From contig NZ_CP151633.1 of NCBI RefSeq assembly GCF_038397715.1, positions 2,356,001 to 2,420,000 on the forward strand: DNA of 64,000 nt, read 5' to 3'. The stretch comes from Microbacterium sp. LWO14-1.2. Lineage in GTDB: Bacteria; Actinomycetota; Actinomycetes; Actinomycetales; Microbacteriaceae. Below, in pieces: positions 42,344 to 51,232 of the stretch (the stretch's first letter is position 1; each line of letters begins with the position of its first letter). Under the pieces are notes generated by a model, which worked only from the letters and a program-made list of their open reading frames with translations, was not told the DNA's origin and searched no databases. A program made the position numbers and the translations under genes.

Positions 42344-43549
42344 ATGACCGACACCATCACCGTCACCACCGCCGAGGAGCGCGAGGCGATCATCGGCGCC
42401 GTCCGCGAGTTCGCCGACACCGAGCTCGCGCCGTTCGCCGCCGAACGCGACGAGAAGCACCTCTTCCCCCGGGAGTCGCTGCAGAAGGCGGGCGAGCTCG
42501 GCCTCGGCGGCATCTACGTGCGCGAGGAGTTCGGCGGCACGGCGCTCAGTCGCACCGACACCGTCGCGATCTTCGAGGAGCTCGCGAAGGGCGACCCCGC
42601 GGTCGCGGCCTACATCTCCATCCACAACATGGTCGCGTGGATGATCGACACCTACGGCGACGAGACCCAGCGCGCAGCCTGGCTGCCGCAGCTCACCGCC
42701 ATGCAGGAGTTCGGCGGCTACTGCCTCACCGAACCGGGGGCCGGGTCGGATGCCGCGAACATCGCCACCAGCGCTGTGCGCGACGGCGACGACTACGTGC
42801 TGACGGGCGTCAAGCAGTTCATCTCGGGAGCGGGAGAGGCGGCGGTGTACGTCGTCATGGCGCGCACCGGCGAACCGGGAGCCCGCGGCATCAGCGCGTT
42901 CCTCGTACCGGGCGACGCCGCCGGGCTGAGCTTCGGAGCCCCGGAGAAGAAGATGGGCTGGCACGCCCAGCCCACGAGGCCCGTGATCCTCGACGGGGTG
43001 CGGGTGCCGGCATCCGCTCTTCTCGGTGAGGAGGGACGCGGTTTCGCGATCGCGATGTCGGCGCTCAACGGCGGACGCCTGAACATCGCCGCCTGCTCGC
43101 TCGGCGGCGCGCAGTGGGCGCTCGATCGGGCCGTGCAGTACGTGCACGAGCGGGTCGCGTTCGGTGAACCGCTGGCCGAGAAGCAGTCGATCCTGTTCCA
43201 GGTCGCCGACATGCGCACCGACCTGCAGGCCGCCCGCCTCATGGTGAGCGACGGCGCGAGGGCCGTCGACGAGCACGCACCCGACGCGACCATGCGCTGC
43301 GCGATGGCCAAGCGCTTCGCGACGGATGCCGGATTCGACGTCGCCAACCGCGCGCTGCAGCTGCACGGCGGATACGGCTACCTGCAGGACTACGGCATCG
43401 AGCGGGTCGTGCGGGATCTGCGCGTGCACCAGATCCTCGAGGGCACGAACGAGATCATGCGGCTCATCGTCGGACGCGAGATGCTGCGGGCCTCGGGGTC
43501 GGCGACCCTGCAGCGCGGCGGCCTGAACGCGACGCGGAGCGCCTCATGA
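42344..43549 (+). CDS. Acyl-CoA dehydrogenase, probably isobutyryl-CoA dehydrogenase
   Basis: 401-residue FAD acyl-CoA dehydrogenase. It has the signature LTEPGAGSDAA near residue 130, the second signature LHGGYGYLQDYGIER, and catalytic base Glu366 in LEGTNEIMR at the position used by medium/short-chain members. ATG 42344 begins MTDTITVTT. Placement between mmsA and mmsB makes isobutyryl-CoA the most likely substrate. Electrons would go to the ETF encoded at 46.9-48.7 kb. Its stop overlaps mmsB by 4 nt. Confidence 0.9.
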   Translation: MTDTITVTTAEEREAIIGAVREFADTELAPFAAERDEKHLFPRESLQKAGELGLGGIYVREEFGGTALSRTDTVAIFEELAKGDPAVAAYISIHNMVAWMIDTYGDETQRAAWLPQLTAMQEFGGYCLTEPGAGSDAANIATSAVRDGDDYVLTGVKQFISGAGEAAVYVVMARTGEPGARGISAFLVPGDAAGLSFGAPEKKMGWHAQPTRPVILDGVRVPASALLGEEGRGFAIAMSALNGGRLNIAACSLGGAQWALDRAVQYVHERVAFGEPLAEKQSILFQVADMRTDLQAARLMVSDGARAVDEHAPDATMRCAMAKRFATDAGFDVANRALQLHGGYGYLQDYGIERVVRDLRVHQILEGTNEIMRLIVGREMLRASGSATLQRGGLNATRSAS

Positions 43550-44436
43550 GCACGCGCATCGCGTTCCTCGGGCTCGGGCACATGGGCCTGCCGATGGCCC
43601 GCAACCTCGTCGCAGCCGGGCACCGGGTGCACGGCTTCGACGTCGTGCCGGCGGCGATCGCGGCCGCGGAAGCCGCCGGCATCCCCGTCGCCGCCAGCGG
43701 AGCGGATGCCGTCGCCGACGCCGACGTCGTCATCACGATGTTCCCGGCGGGGAGGCATGTGCTCGACGCGTACCGCGCCGAACTGCTCGCGGGCGCCCGG
43801 CCGGGCACCCTGTTCATCGAATCGTCGACCATCGCTGTCGACGAGGCGCGGGCCGCGCACGCGCTTGCGCTCGCCGCCGGCCACCGCCACATCGACGCCC
43901 CCGTCTCGGGCGGTGTCGTGGGTGCCGAGAACGGGACGCTCGCCTTCATGGTGGGCGGCTCGGACGAGGACTACGCCGCCGCGCTGCCGCTGCTCGAAGT
44001 CATGGGCAAGCGCATCGTGCACTGCGGCGGCCCGGGGCTCGGCCAGGCGGCGAAGGTCTGCAACAACATGGTGCTCGCGGTGTCGCAGATCGCGGTGGCG
44101 GAGGCGTTCGTGCTCGGAGAGCGACTCGGACTCGAGCACCAGGCGCTGTTCGACGTCGTGTCGCAGGCGTCGGGGCAGTGCTGGTCGATCACCACCAACT
44201 GCCCGGTGCCCGGTCCGGTGCCGACGAGCCCCGCGAACCGCGACTATCAGCCCGGCTTCGCGGGAGCGCTCATGGCGAAGGACCTCGGGCTCGCGCTGCA
44301 GGCGATCGAGCAGACCTCGACGGATGCCCGCATGGGTCGCCTGGCACAGGAGCTGTACGCCGCGTTCGCCGCAGGCGACGGGGCGGGCCGGGACTTCTCC
44401 GGCATCATCACCGACATCCGAGCAGGGACCGTGTGA
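43546..44436 (+). CDS. mmsB: 3-hydroxyisobutyrate dehydrogenase
   Basis: 296-residue beta-hydroxyacid dehydrogenase. The NAD motif is [15 protein letters not shown] at residues 6-20, the substrate loop [16 protein letters not shown] is near residue 117, and the catalytic Lys lies in [10 protein letters not shown] near residue 167. It oxidises 3-hydroxyisobutyrate to methylmalonate semialdehyde, the mmsA substrate. ATGA overlap with the acyl-CoA dehydrogenase gene. A palindromic repeat separates it from the hydratase. Confidence 0.93.
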   Translation: MSTRIAFLGLGHMGLPMARNLVAAGHRVHGFDVVPAAIAAAEAAGIPVAASGADAVADADVVITMFPAGRHVLDAYRAELLAGARPGTLFIESSTIAVDEARAAHALALAAGHRHIDAPVSGGVVGAENGTLAFMVGGSDEDYAAALPLLEVMGKRIVHCGGPGLGQAAKVCNNMVLAVSQIAVAEAFVLGERLGLEHQALFDVVSQASGQCWSITTNCPVPGPVPTSPANRDYQPGFAGALMAKDLGLALQAIEQTSTDARMGRLAQELYAAFAAGDGAGRDFSGIITDIRAGTV

Positions 44437-44455
44437 CGATCGTCGTGCAGGGGAT

Positions 44456-44514
44456 TTCGAATCGCGCACAATGCAACGATTCGACAGCTCTCGTTGCAAA
44501 GCACGCTATTCGAA
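44456..44514. repeat. TTCGAATCGC palindromic element, copy 5 (inside valine operon)
   Basis: 59-bp element with arms TTCGAATCGCGC and GCACGCTATTCGAA (imperfect) and a nested inner stem TGCAACGA (44472-44479) / TCGTTGCA (44491-44498). It fills most of the 94-bp mmsB-hydratase gap and ends shortly before the GGAGAGGG ribosome-binding site. Confidence 0.82.
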
Positions 44515-44530
44515 GACGGAGAGGGCCTTC

Positions 44531-45307
44531 ATGACCGAGTACGAGACGATCCTGGTCGAGCAGCGCGGACGGGTCGGGTGGATCACCCTGAACAGGCCGC
44601 AGGCGTTGAACGCCCTGAACTCCCAGCTCGCCGAGGACATCACCGCCGCGGCTCAGGCCTTCGACCTCGACGACGGCGTGGGCGCGATCATCGTCACCGG
44701 CTCCGAGAAGGCGTTCGCCGCCGGAGCCGACATCAAGGAGATGGAGGGCATGTCGGGCGACGAGATGCTCGAGACCGACCACTTCGGCATCTGGCACGAG
44801 TTCGCCGCAGTGAAGACGCCCGTGATCGCGGCGGTATCGGGCTTCGCGCTCGGCGGCGGATGCGAGCTCGCCATGATGTGCGACATCATCCTCGCGGCCG
44901 ACACCGCGAAGTTCGGTCAGCCGGAGATCAACCTCGGCGTCATCCCCGGCATGGGCGGCACCCAGCGCCTCATCCGCGCGGTGGGCTACTACAAGGCCGC
45001 CGAACTCGTCCTCTCCGGTCGGTTCATGGGCGCCGAGGAGGCGGAGCGGTCCGGACTCGTGTCACGCGTGGTCCCGGCATCCGACCTGCTCGACGAGGCC
45101 GCCGCGCTCGCCGAGACCATCGCCTCGAAGTCGCTCCCGTCGGTGTACGCGGCGAAGGCCGCGCTGGATGCCGCGATGGAGACGTCGCTCGCCGACGGCC
45201 TCGCGCACGAGAAGAGGGCGTTCGCCGCCCTGTTCGACACCGCCGACCAGAAGGAGGGCATGGCTGCCTTCCGGGAGAAGCGTGCACCCGACTTCCAGAA
45301 CCGCTGA
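44531..45307 (+). CDS. Enoyl-CoA hydratase
   Basis: 258-residue crotonase-family enzyme. The oxyanion-hole residues are in AAGADIKEM and [15 protein letters not shown], and the catalytic Glu is in [15 protein letters not shown], all canonical for EchA-type hydratases. ATG 44531 follows GGAGAGGG. In this module it should hydrate methacrylyl-CoA to 3-hydroxyisobutyryl-CoA. The dedicated 3-hydroxyisobutyryl-CoA hydrolase needed next is not seen in the window. Confidence 0.93.
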   Translation: MTEYETILVEQRGRVGWITLNRPQALNALNSQLAEDITAAAQAFDLDDGVGAIIVTGSEKAFAAGADIKEMEGMSGDEMLETDHFGIWHEFAAVKTPVIAAVSGFALGGGCELAMMCDIILAADTAKFGQPEINLGVIPGMGGTQRLIRAVGYYKAAELVLSGRFMGAEEAERSGLVSRVVPASDLLDEAAALAETIASKSLPSVYAAKAALDAAMETSLADGLAHEKRAFAALFDTADQKEGMAAFREKRAPDFQNR

Positions 45308-45377
45308 TCCCCTGCGTCCCACTGACCCGACGCGATCCGCCGACCCGACGCGGATCCCGACGGGAGGCGTCCGGCGA

Positions 45378-45821
45378 TCAGCCGCGGAGCGCGGCGACGA
45401 TCTTCTCGATGCGCCGATCGCGCGTCGCGTCCTGCTTCGCCTCGGCGACGGAGCGGGCGTGCTCCTTGCGTGCCGAGGGCGACAGGGCGTCGAAGGCGGC
45501 GCGCAGCGCGGGGTCGGCGTCGAGCGCGGCGGCGAGCGGCGGCGGCACCTCGACGGTGCGTTCCGCGGCATCCACGCGGATCACCGCGTCGACCTCCTGG
45601 CCGATCTCGACTCCGAGGTCGCTGCGGACCGCCTTGCTGAACCCGATCATGTTCTCTCCGCCCATGCGGGCGAGTCGCAGTCGCGCGGTGCGTCCGTCGA
45701 TCGTGACGGCGACGGGGAACGCCTTGCCCGCGCCGAGCGACGACACCTGCTCGTCGGTGAGGAGGATGGCGGCGGCGGAGCCGCGTCCGGTGAGGGTGGT
45801 GTGCACACGCAGTTCGCTCAT
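45378..45821 (-). CDS. DUF1905 / YdeI-OmdA-like protein
   Basis: 147-residue protein. The beta-barrel DUF1905 domain occupies residues 1-90 (FPVAVTIDGRTARLRLARMGGENMIGFSKAVR) and a YdeI/OmdA-like helical tail with a conserved PSARKEHARSVAEAK segment follows. Function unknown; OmdA homologues have been called bacteriocin-protection proteins. ATG overlaps the upstream SRPBCC gene by 4 nt. Confidence 0.82.
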   Translation of the reverse strand: MSELRVHTTLTGRGSAAAILLTDEQVSSLGAGKAFPVAVTIDGRTARLRLARMGGENMIGFSKAVRSDLGVEIGQEVDAVIRVDAAERTVEVPPPLAAALDADPALRAAFDALSPSARKEHARSVAEAKQDATRDRRIEKIVAALRG

Positions 45822-46288
45822 GGCGACAGGGTACGCCCGCGGCCCTCGATCTCGGAGGAGATGGTGTCGTTGCGTTCCGAGATGAGCCGCCGCAGGTACG
45901 CCGTCATGAAGAGCCGGTCGACGAGGCGTCCGATCGGACCGAACGGCGAGCGGAACGTGATCGTGTCGCGCATGAGCGTCCCGCGCTCATGCGGGTGGAA
46001 CTCGTGCTCGTGCAGGAACGCCCCGAAGGGACCCGCGATCTGGCGGTCGCGGAACCCGCGGGGCTCGTCGATGTCGAACACCATCGACCGCAGCCGGAAC
46101 GGGATGCCGAAGTGCCGCGCCCGCCACGTGACCGTCGACCCCTCCGTGAAGACACCGCCGGGCGGAGCCTCGACCATGGTCTCGCCGTGCCGCGCCATCG
46201 ACCGCACGTGCAGCTGGGGATCCAGCGATGCGGTGAAGACCTCGGCCGGGGGAGCGGCGATGACCCGCTCGCGCACGAAGCGCGCCAT
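45818..46288 (-). CDS. SRPBCC (START-like) ligand-binding protein
   Basis: 156-residue helix-grip-fold protein with the opening RVIAAPPAEVFTASLDPQ and FGAFLHEHEFHPHERGTLMRDTITFRSPFG in the C-terminal half, typical of cyclase/dehydrase-like SRPBCC domains. Co-transcribed between MarR (1-bp gap upstream) and the DUF1905 gene. Ligand unknown. Confidence 0.82.
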   Translation of the reverse strand: MARFVRERVIAAPPAEVFTASLDPQLHVRSMARHGETMVEAPPGGVFTEGSTVTWRARHFGIPFRLRSMVFDIDEPRGFRDRQIAGPFGAFLHEHEFHPHERGTLMRDTITFRSPFGPIGRLVDRLFMTAYLRRLISERNDTISSEIEGRGRTLSP

Positions 46289-46289
46289 G

Positions 46290-46826
46290 TCAGAGCGCCT
46301 CGGGCTGCGGGCGCGGATCGGCGAAGTCGCCGGCGGCCTTGCGCATGCGCGCGACGATCGCGACCAGCTCGGTGGCGTCGTCGCGGCTGATGCCGGGGTC
46401 GGAGAAGACCTCGCTGTTGAGCGCGGCCGTGGCCTTCTCGACGAGCGCGCGGCCCGGGTCGGTGAGGGCGAGCAGCGCGGCGCGTCCGTCGTGGGGGTGC
46501 GGCTCGCGAACGATGAGCCCGTCGCGCACGAGGCGCTCGGCGGTGCTCGTCACGGTCGTCGCGTGCACCTGCAGACGGGCGACGACACTCGACAGCGGCA
46601 GGCGTCCGGCCCGGCTGAACGCCAGCAGGCGCAGCATCTCGTACCGGGCGAAGGTCAGGGCGAACGGCTTCAGGGTCGCGTCGACCCGCGCGAGCAGCAG
46701 CTGCTGGGCCCGCATGACCGAGGTCACGACGGTCATGCCGTCTGCGGCATCCGTCCATCCGTGCGCGAGCCACTGCCGCTTCGCTTCGGCGAGCGGATCG
46801 ACGGGCAGAGGGCGGGATCGGACCAC
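46290..46826 (-). CDS. MarR-family regulator
   Basis: 178-residue winged-HTH regulator with a recognition region VVARLQVHATTVTSTAERLVRDGLI and wing REPHPHDGRAALLALTDPGRAL. The GTG at 46826 is favoured because TACCGT stands 6 nt upstream (leaderless form). An ATG at 46844 in frame would add six residues. First of a three-gene leftward operon (MarR, SRPBCC, DUF1905), divergent from etfBA. Confidence 0.85.
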   Translation of the reverse strand: MVRSRPLPVDPLAEAKRQWLAHGWTDAADGMTVVTSVMRAQQLLLARVDATLKPFALTFARYEMLRLLAFSRAGRLPLSSVVARLQVHATTVTSTAERLVRDGLIVREPHPHDGRAALLALTDPGRALVEKATAALNSEVFSDPGISRDDATELVAIVARMRKAAGDFADPRPQPEAL

Positions 46827-46936
46827 GTCTCTACGGTAGGGCATGCGGCGATCCGGAGATCGCTGGTTCTCGGTCGCTTTCCGGATGGGACTCAGTTTCA
46901 CCACGCTAGAATCGAGGCAGTCGTGAGGAGCAATCC

Positions 46937-47713
46937 ATGAAGATCTTCGTCCTGGTCAAAGAGGTGCCGGACACCTACGGCGACCGCAAGCTGGACCTCG
47001 AGACCGGCCTGGCCGATCGCGGCGCCGGAGACGTCGTGCTCGACGAGATCACCGAGCGTGCTCTCGAGGTCGCGCTGAGCCACGCCGACAAGAACGAGGG
47101 CACCGAGGTCGTGGCCGTCGCGATGGCCCCCGAGGGGTCGACCGCGTCGGTGCGCCGAGCACTCGCGATCGGCGCCGGATCGGCCGTGCACATCGCCGAC
47201 GAGCGCCTCGCCGGCGCCGACCTCGGGCTCACGGCCGAAGTCCTCGCGGCGGCGATCCGCCGCGGCGAGCCCGACCTGGTCATCACCGGCAACCTGTCGA
47301 CCGACGGCTCGGGCGGCGTCATGGCAGCGATGCTCGCCGAGCACCTGGGCTGGGCACAGGCGACCGCGCTCACCGCGGTCGAGATCACCGCCGACGGCAT
47401 CAGCGGCACGAGAGGCGCGGATGCCGGAGCGCAGCCGATCTCGGCATCCCTCCCCGCCGTCATCTCGATCACCGAAGCGCTGCCCGACGCGCGCTTCCCG
47501 AACTTCAAGGGCATCATGGCGGCGAAGAAGAAGCCGCTCGACGTGCTCACCCTCGACGACCTCGGCGTCTCCGCCGACCCCGCAGAGGCCCCCCGCACGA
47601 TCATGACCGCCGTGTCGGAGAAGCCGCCGCGCGCCGCAGGCGTCAAGATCGTCGACGAGGGCGACGCGGCCCAGAAACTCGTCGACTACCTCGCAGAGAA
47701 CAGGCTGGTGTGA
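46937..47713 (+). CDS. etfB: Electron transfer flavoprotein beta subunit
   Basis: 258-residue EtfB. N-terminal [19 protein letters not shown], the AMP-binding region [15 protein letters not shown] near residue 113, and the conserved [15 protein letters not shown] segment near residue 192. ATG after GAGGAG. Forms the FAD/AMP heterodimer with etfA, carrying electrons from acyl-CoA dehydrogenases (one is encoded at 42.3 kb) to the membrane. etfA follows after 1 bp. Confidence 0.95.
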   Translation: MKIFVLVKEVPDTYGDRKLDLETGLADRGAGDVVLDEITERALEVALSHADKNEGTEVVAVAMAPEGSTASVRRALAIGAGSAVHIADERLAGADLGLTAEVLAAAIRRGEPDLVITGNLSTDGSGGVMAAMLAEHLGWAQATALTAVEITADGISGTRGADAGAQPISASLPAVISITEALPDARFPNFKGIMAAKKKPLDVLTLDDLGVSADPAEAPRTIMTAVSEKPPRAAGVKIVDEGDAAQKLVDYLAENRLV

Positions 47714-47714
47714 C

Positions 47715-48686
47715 ATGAGCTACCCCGAGAACCCCGTGCTCGTGCTCGTCGACGTCGACCCGTCCGGCGCGCCGGCCAGCAGCACCGCGGCCCTCCTCGG
47801 CGCCGCGTCGAGCATCGGCTCGCCCGTCGCCCTCATCGTCGGCGGCGCGGAGGATGCCGCAGCCCAGGCCGCTGCAGCCGGCGCCGCCGTCGTGCTGACG
47901 GCCGCGGGCGACGCGACCGCGCTCACCGTGCCCGTCGTCGACGCCCTGCAAGCCGCGTACGAGAAGGTGCGCCCCGACGCCGTGCTCATCTCGAACTCGA
48001 TCGCCGGGCGCGACGTCGCCGGACGCTTCGCCGTGCGCACCCGCAACGCCCTGTGCGTCGACGCCGTCGGCGTCTCGCGCGACGACGAGGGCGTCGTGGC
48101 GCACCACTCCGTCTACGGCGGTGCCTACCTCGTCGACGCGGCGCCCACCTACGGCACCCCCGTCATCACCGTGCGGCAGGGAGCGGTCGACACCCGCGCC
48201 GGCGCCGTGGACGCGCCCACCGTCGAGGAGCTCGCCGTCACGGCATCCGGAGCGGCGACCGCGACCGTCGGCGCCGTCGAAGCCGTCGAGACGACCTCGT
48301 CGCGCCCCGAACTGCGCGGAGCGGCCCGCGTCGTCTCCGGCGGACGCGGCCTCGCCTCCAAGGAGAAGTTCGTCCTCGTCGAAGAGCTCGCCGACGCGCT
48401 CGGCGCGGCCGTCGGAGCATCCCGCGCCGCGGTCGACGCGGGGTACATCCCGCAGTCGCACCAGGTCGGGCAGACCGGAGTCTCCGTGTCGCCGCAGCTG
48501 TATGTCGCGCTCGGCATCTCCGGCGCCATCCAGCACCGCGCCGGAATGCAGACCGCGAAGACGATCGTCGCGATCAACAAAGACGCCGAGGCGCCCATCT
48601 TCGACGTCGCCGACTTCGGCATCGTCGGCGACCTGTTCACCGTCGTCCCCCAGGTGATCGCCGCCCTCGAGGCCCGGAAGAAGTAG
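47715..48686 (+). CDS. etfA: Electron transfer flavoprotein alpha subunit
   Basis: 323-residue EtfA. The C-terminal FAD domain is highly conserved: [36 protein letters not shown] and [19 protein letters not shown]. Directly coupled to etfB and, downstream after 2 bp, to a cytochrome-b561-like gene. Confidence 0.95.
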   Translation: MSYPENPVLVLVDVDPSGAPASSTAALLGAASSIGSPVALIVGGAEDAAAQAAAAGAAVVLTAAGDATALTVPVVDALQAAYEKVRPDAVLISNSIAGRDVAGRFAVRTRNALCVDAVGVSRDDEGVVAHHSVYGGAYLVDAAPTYGTPVITVRQGAVDTRAGAVDAPTVEELAVTASGAATATVGAVEAVETTSSRPELRGAARVVSGGRGLASKEKFVLVEELADALGAAVGASRAAVDAGYIPQSHQVGQTGVSVSPQLYVALGISGAIQHRAGMQTAKTIVAINKDAEAPIFDVADFGIVGDLFTVVPQVIAALEARKK

Positions 48687-48688
48687 AC

Positions 48689-50383
48689 ATGGCAGAGCGG
48701 ATGCTGCGCCGCGGCCTCCCGCGCACACGCGGCGGGGAGCCCTGGCCGCCCGCGGGGGCGGTCGAGGTCGCCGCGGTCGAGGCGCCGGTCGTTGAACCTC
48801 CGGTCGTTGAGCGAGCGGAGCGAGACGAAACGCGCCAGGGTTCCGCGGTCGCCGAAGCGCCGGTCGTTGAGCGAGCGGAGCGAGACGAAACGCGCCATAC
48901 TGCCGGCGCGACGCTCCGCCGCGGACTCCCGCGCACGCCCGGCGGTGAGCCCTGGCCCCCGGCAGACGTGACCGTGGCGGCGTCGCACGGAGGGGACCGC
49001 GTCTCGTCTCGGTCGACATCGTCGTCGCTCGACGAGCCGCGGGGTGTGGAGGCGGAGGCGTCGTCCTCGCTCGACGACCCGCGGGGTGTGGAGGCGGAGG
49101 CGTCGTCCGCGCTCGACGAGCCGCGGGGTGTGGAGGCGGAGGCGTCGTCCTCGCTCGACGAGCCGCGGGGTGGGGGAGTGGCATCTGTGCGGCGCGGCCT
49201 TCCGCGCACCCGCGGAGGCGAGCCGTGGCCGCCCGCCGGCACCGTCCCCTCCCTCGTCACGTCGGGGTCCGACACCCCAGATGTCGGACCGATTTCGCCT
49301 GGAACGCCGACACCTCACCTGTCGGCCCCCGAAGCTGCGGGCACGGCGGCGGACGTCTCCTCGAACACGGTCTCGACGGTCTCGACGGTCGCGACGGTCG
49401 CCGACGTCTCCACCCCGCTGCCGTGGAGGAAGACGGTGTGGGACGGTCGGGCCCCGCGCCATGTCGCTGACGCACCGGCATCCTCCCGTCGTCTCCCGAC
49501 GTGGCCGCAGGCGATCGCCGGGCTGTTCGGCGCCGCAGCCCTCGGCATCCTCGCCGGCGCAGCCGTGGCGTTCGTGCGCGCGCTGCTGAGCGTCCCGTTC
49601 ATGCAGGACTTCCTTGCCGCATTCCCCGGCGAGTACGAACCCGCCGTGCACGTCGAGCCGGGCTTCGCGCCGTGGATCGGCTGGCAGCACTTCTTCAACG
49701 TGTTCCTCATGGTGCTGATCATCCGATCGGGGCTGCGCATCCGCAGCGAGAAGCGTCCGACCGCGTTCTGGACGCCGCGCAACAACCCCAAGGGCAAGGT
49801 CAGTCTGACGATCTGGTTCCACCAGGCGCTCGACATCCTGTGGCTCGTGAACGGCGTGATCTTCGTCGTGCTGCTGTTCGTGACCGGCCACTGGGCGCGG
49901 ATCGTGCCCACCAGTTGGGAGGTCTTCCCGAACGCGCTGTCGGCCGCGCTGCAGTACGTGTCGTTCGACTGGCCGCACGAGAACGGCTGGAACAACTACA
50001 ACAGCCTGCAGCAGATCGCGTACTTCGCGACGGTGTTCCTCGCTGCGCCGCTCGCCGCGGTGACCGGCTTCCGCATGTCGGGGATGTGGCCGAAGAGGGC
50101 AGAGCGCCTCTCGAAGGCGTACCCGATCGAGTGGGCGCGGGCCGTGCACTTCCCCGTGATGCTGTACTTCGTGGCGTTCATCGTCGTCCACGTCGCGCTG
50201 GTGTTCCTCACCGGATTCCTGCGCAACCTCAACCACATGTACGCCGCGCAGGATGCCGTCACCTGGACCGGGTTCTGGGTCTTCGTGGCGTCCATGGTCG
50301 TGATCGGCATCGGCTGGGTGGCGGCGCGTCCGCTCGTGATCGCGCCGATCGCGAAGCTGTTCGGCAACGTCTCGGGGCGCTGA
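48689..50383 (+). CDS. Cytochrome b561/b6-like membrane protein with repeat-built N-terminus
   Basis: 564-residue protein. Residues 1-~270 are low-complexity and contain three copies of an (L/V)RRGLPRTxGGEPWPP motif (6-21, 76-91, 167-182). They also contain two 20-residue units VVERAERDETR made from a dispersed DNA repeat, and 3.6 units of SSSLDEPRGVEAEA (111-161). Residues ~270-564 form a four- to five-helix membrane domain with candidate haem histidines in GWQHFFN, WFHQALD, RAVHFPVML and VVHVAL. It follows etfA by 2 bp, so it may link ETF to the respiratory chain. That is inferred; no quinone site is recognised. Confidence 0.85.
   Translation: MAERMLRRGLPRTRGGEPWPPAGAVEVAAVEAPVVEPPVVERAERDETRQGSAVAEAPVVERAERDETRHTAGATLRRGLPRTPGGEPWPPADVTVAASHGGDRVSSRSTSSSLDEPRGVEAEASSSLDDPRGVEAEASSALDEPRGVEAEASSSLDEPRGGGVASVRRGLPRTRGGEPWPPAGTVPSLVTSGSDTPDVGPISPGTPTPHLSAPEAAGTAADVSSNTVSTVSTVATVADVSTPLPWRKTVWDGRAPRHVADAPASSRRLPTWPQAIAGLFGAAALGILAGAAVAFVRALLSVPFMQDFLAAFPGEYEPAVHVEPGFAPWIGWQHFFNVFLMVLIIRSGLRIRSEKRPTAFWTPRNNPKGKVSLTIWFHQALDILWLVNGVIFVVLLFVTGHWARIVPTSWEVFPNALSAALQYVSFDWPHENGWNNYNSLQQIAYFATVFLAAPLAAVTGFRMSGMWPKRAERLSKAYPIEWARAVHFPVMLYFVAFIVVHVALVFLTGFLRNLNHMYAAQDAVTWTGFWVFVASMVVIGIGWVAARPLVIAPIAKLFGNVSGR
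48801..48897 (+). repeat. Two in-frame copies of the GGTCGTTGAGCGAGCG repeat
   Basis: Identical 37-bp copies at 48801-48837 and 48861-48897, exactly 60 bp apart, translated as VVERAERDETR. The same element is intergenic at 18827-18863 on the other strand. A partial GGTCGTTGAAC start lies at 48788. Confidence 0.88.
49019..49171 (+). repeat. 42-bp tandem repeat (3.6 copies) in the cytochrome-like gene
   Basis: Units at 49019-49060, 49061-49102, 49103-49144 and a partial 49145-49171, encoding SSSLDEPRGVEAEA with few substitutions. The CTCGACGACCCGCGGGG core resembles CTCAACGACCCGCGGG of the intergenic repeat at 18.85-18.90 kb, suggesting common origin. Confidence 0.88.
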
Positions 50384-50414
50384 CCGCGGCATCCTCGAGT
50401 CCTGCGCGCGGGCG

Positions 50415-50542
50415 CGCGCCGAGACCCACCGCGCGCGCCGGCCCTCGCGCGCCGAGACCCACCCCGCGCGCCGAGACCCACCGGCCCCGACGTATGGGGT
50501 GGTGGGTCTCGACGGGAGTGGTGGGTCTCGGGGCGCGCGCGG
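50415..50542. repeat. GAGACCCACC hairpin repeat cluster
   Basis: Three copies of GCGCGCCGAGACCCACC (50415-50431, 50448-50464, 50467-50483), then two inverted GGTGGGTCTCG copies at about 50501 and 50521 before GCGCGCG. They can pair into a long hairpin between the convergent cytochrome-like and GNAT genes, probably serving termination. Confidence 0.75.
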
Positions 50543-50595
50543 TGCCACGCGCGGCGCTGGCGCACGCGCACGCGCACACGCGCGGCGCGCGCGGA

Positions 50596-51102
50596 TCAGC
50601 GGGTGAAGCGCACCTCGGTGAGGGTCTCGCCGAGGAAGGGCTCCGTGTGGGTGGCGCCGTCGAGCGTGAAGCCGTTGCGCGTGTAGAAGCGGTGCGCGCG
50701 GGGGTTGTCCTCGGCGACCCAGAGGTACAGGGGCTCGTCCTTCTCGACCGCGGCGTCGAACAGCTTCTGGCCGATGCCGGTGCCGTGCCAGGCGTCGAGC
50801 AGGTAGATGAAGTAGAGCTCGCGGAACGCGGGGGCGTCCTTGTCGCGCGCCGGACCGGAACCGGCGAAGCCCACGATCTCACCGTCGACGAGCGCGGCGT
50901 TCATCGTGAACTCGGGGCCCTGCGCCGCCCAGTGGGTCCACAGCTCGGCCATGCGCCGGGGCGAGACCTTCTCGAGCGCGGCCTTGCTGATCAGGTGGTC
51001 GTAGGTCTCGTGCCAGCACTGCGCGTGCACACGACCAAGGGCTTCCGCGTCCACATCACGGACCGGACGGACGATGACTTCAGGGTGGGCTTCGGCGCTC
51101 AT
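50596..51102 (-). CDS. GNAT-family N-acetyltransferase
   Basis: 168-residue GNAT protein. Core FELYFIYLLDAWHGTGIGQKLFD-like region (ELYFIYLLDAWHGTGIGQ, acetyl-CoA loop GTGIGQ near residue 107), followed by LWVAEDNPRAHRFYTRNGF, the classic final helix-strand. Substrate unknown. Stand-alone gene, convergent with the cytochrome-like gene. Confidence 0.9.
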   Translation of the reverse strand: MSAEAHPEVIVRPVRDVDAEALGRVHAQCWHETYDHLISKAALEKVSPRRMAELWTHWAAQGPEFTMNAALVDGEIVGFAGSGPARDKDAPAFRELYFIYLLDAWHGTGIGQKLFDAAVEKDEPLYLWVAEDNPRAHRFYTRNGFTLDGATHTEPFLGETLTEVRFTR

Positions 51103-51232
51103 GCGGTGACTCTACGCGCGGCGCACACGATCGAGAAATCGAGCAGGATGCCGAAATCCCGCTGTAACACCACCTGGAGGAATCGAACAACGATGTTCGC
51201 CGATCGTGCGTCGATGGCTACGATCGATCCTC

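Noticed and set aside
49019..49171. Tandem 42-bp repeat considered as a CRISPR-like array
   Set aside because: No spacers; units are contiguous, in frame with the coding sequence and multiples of three.
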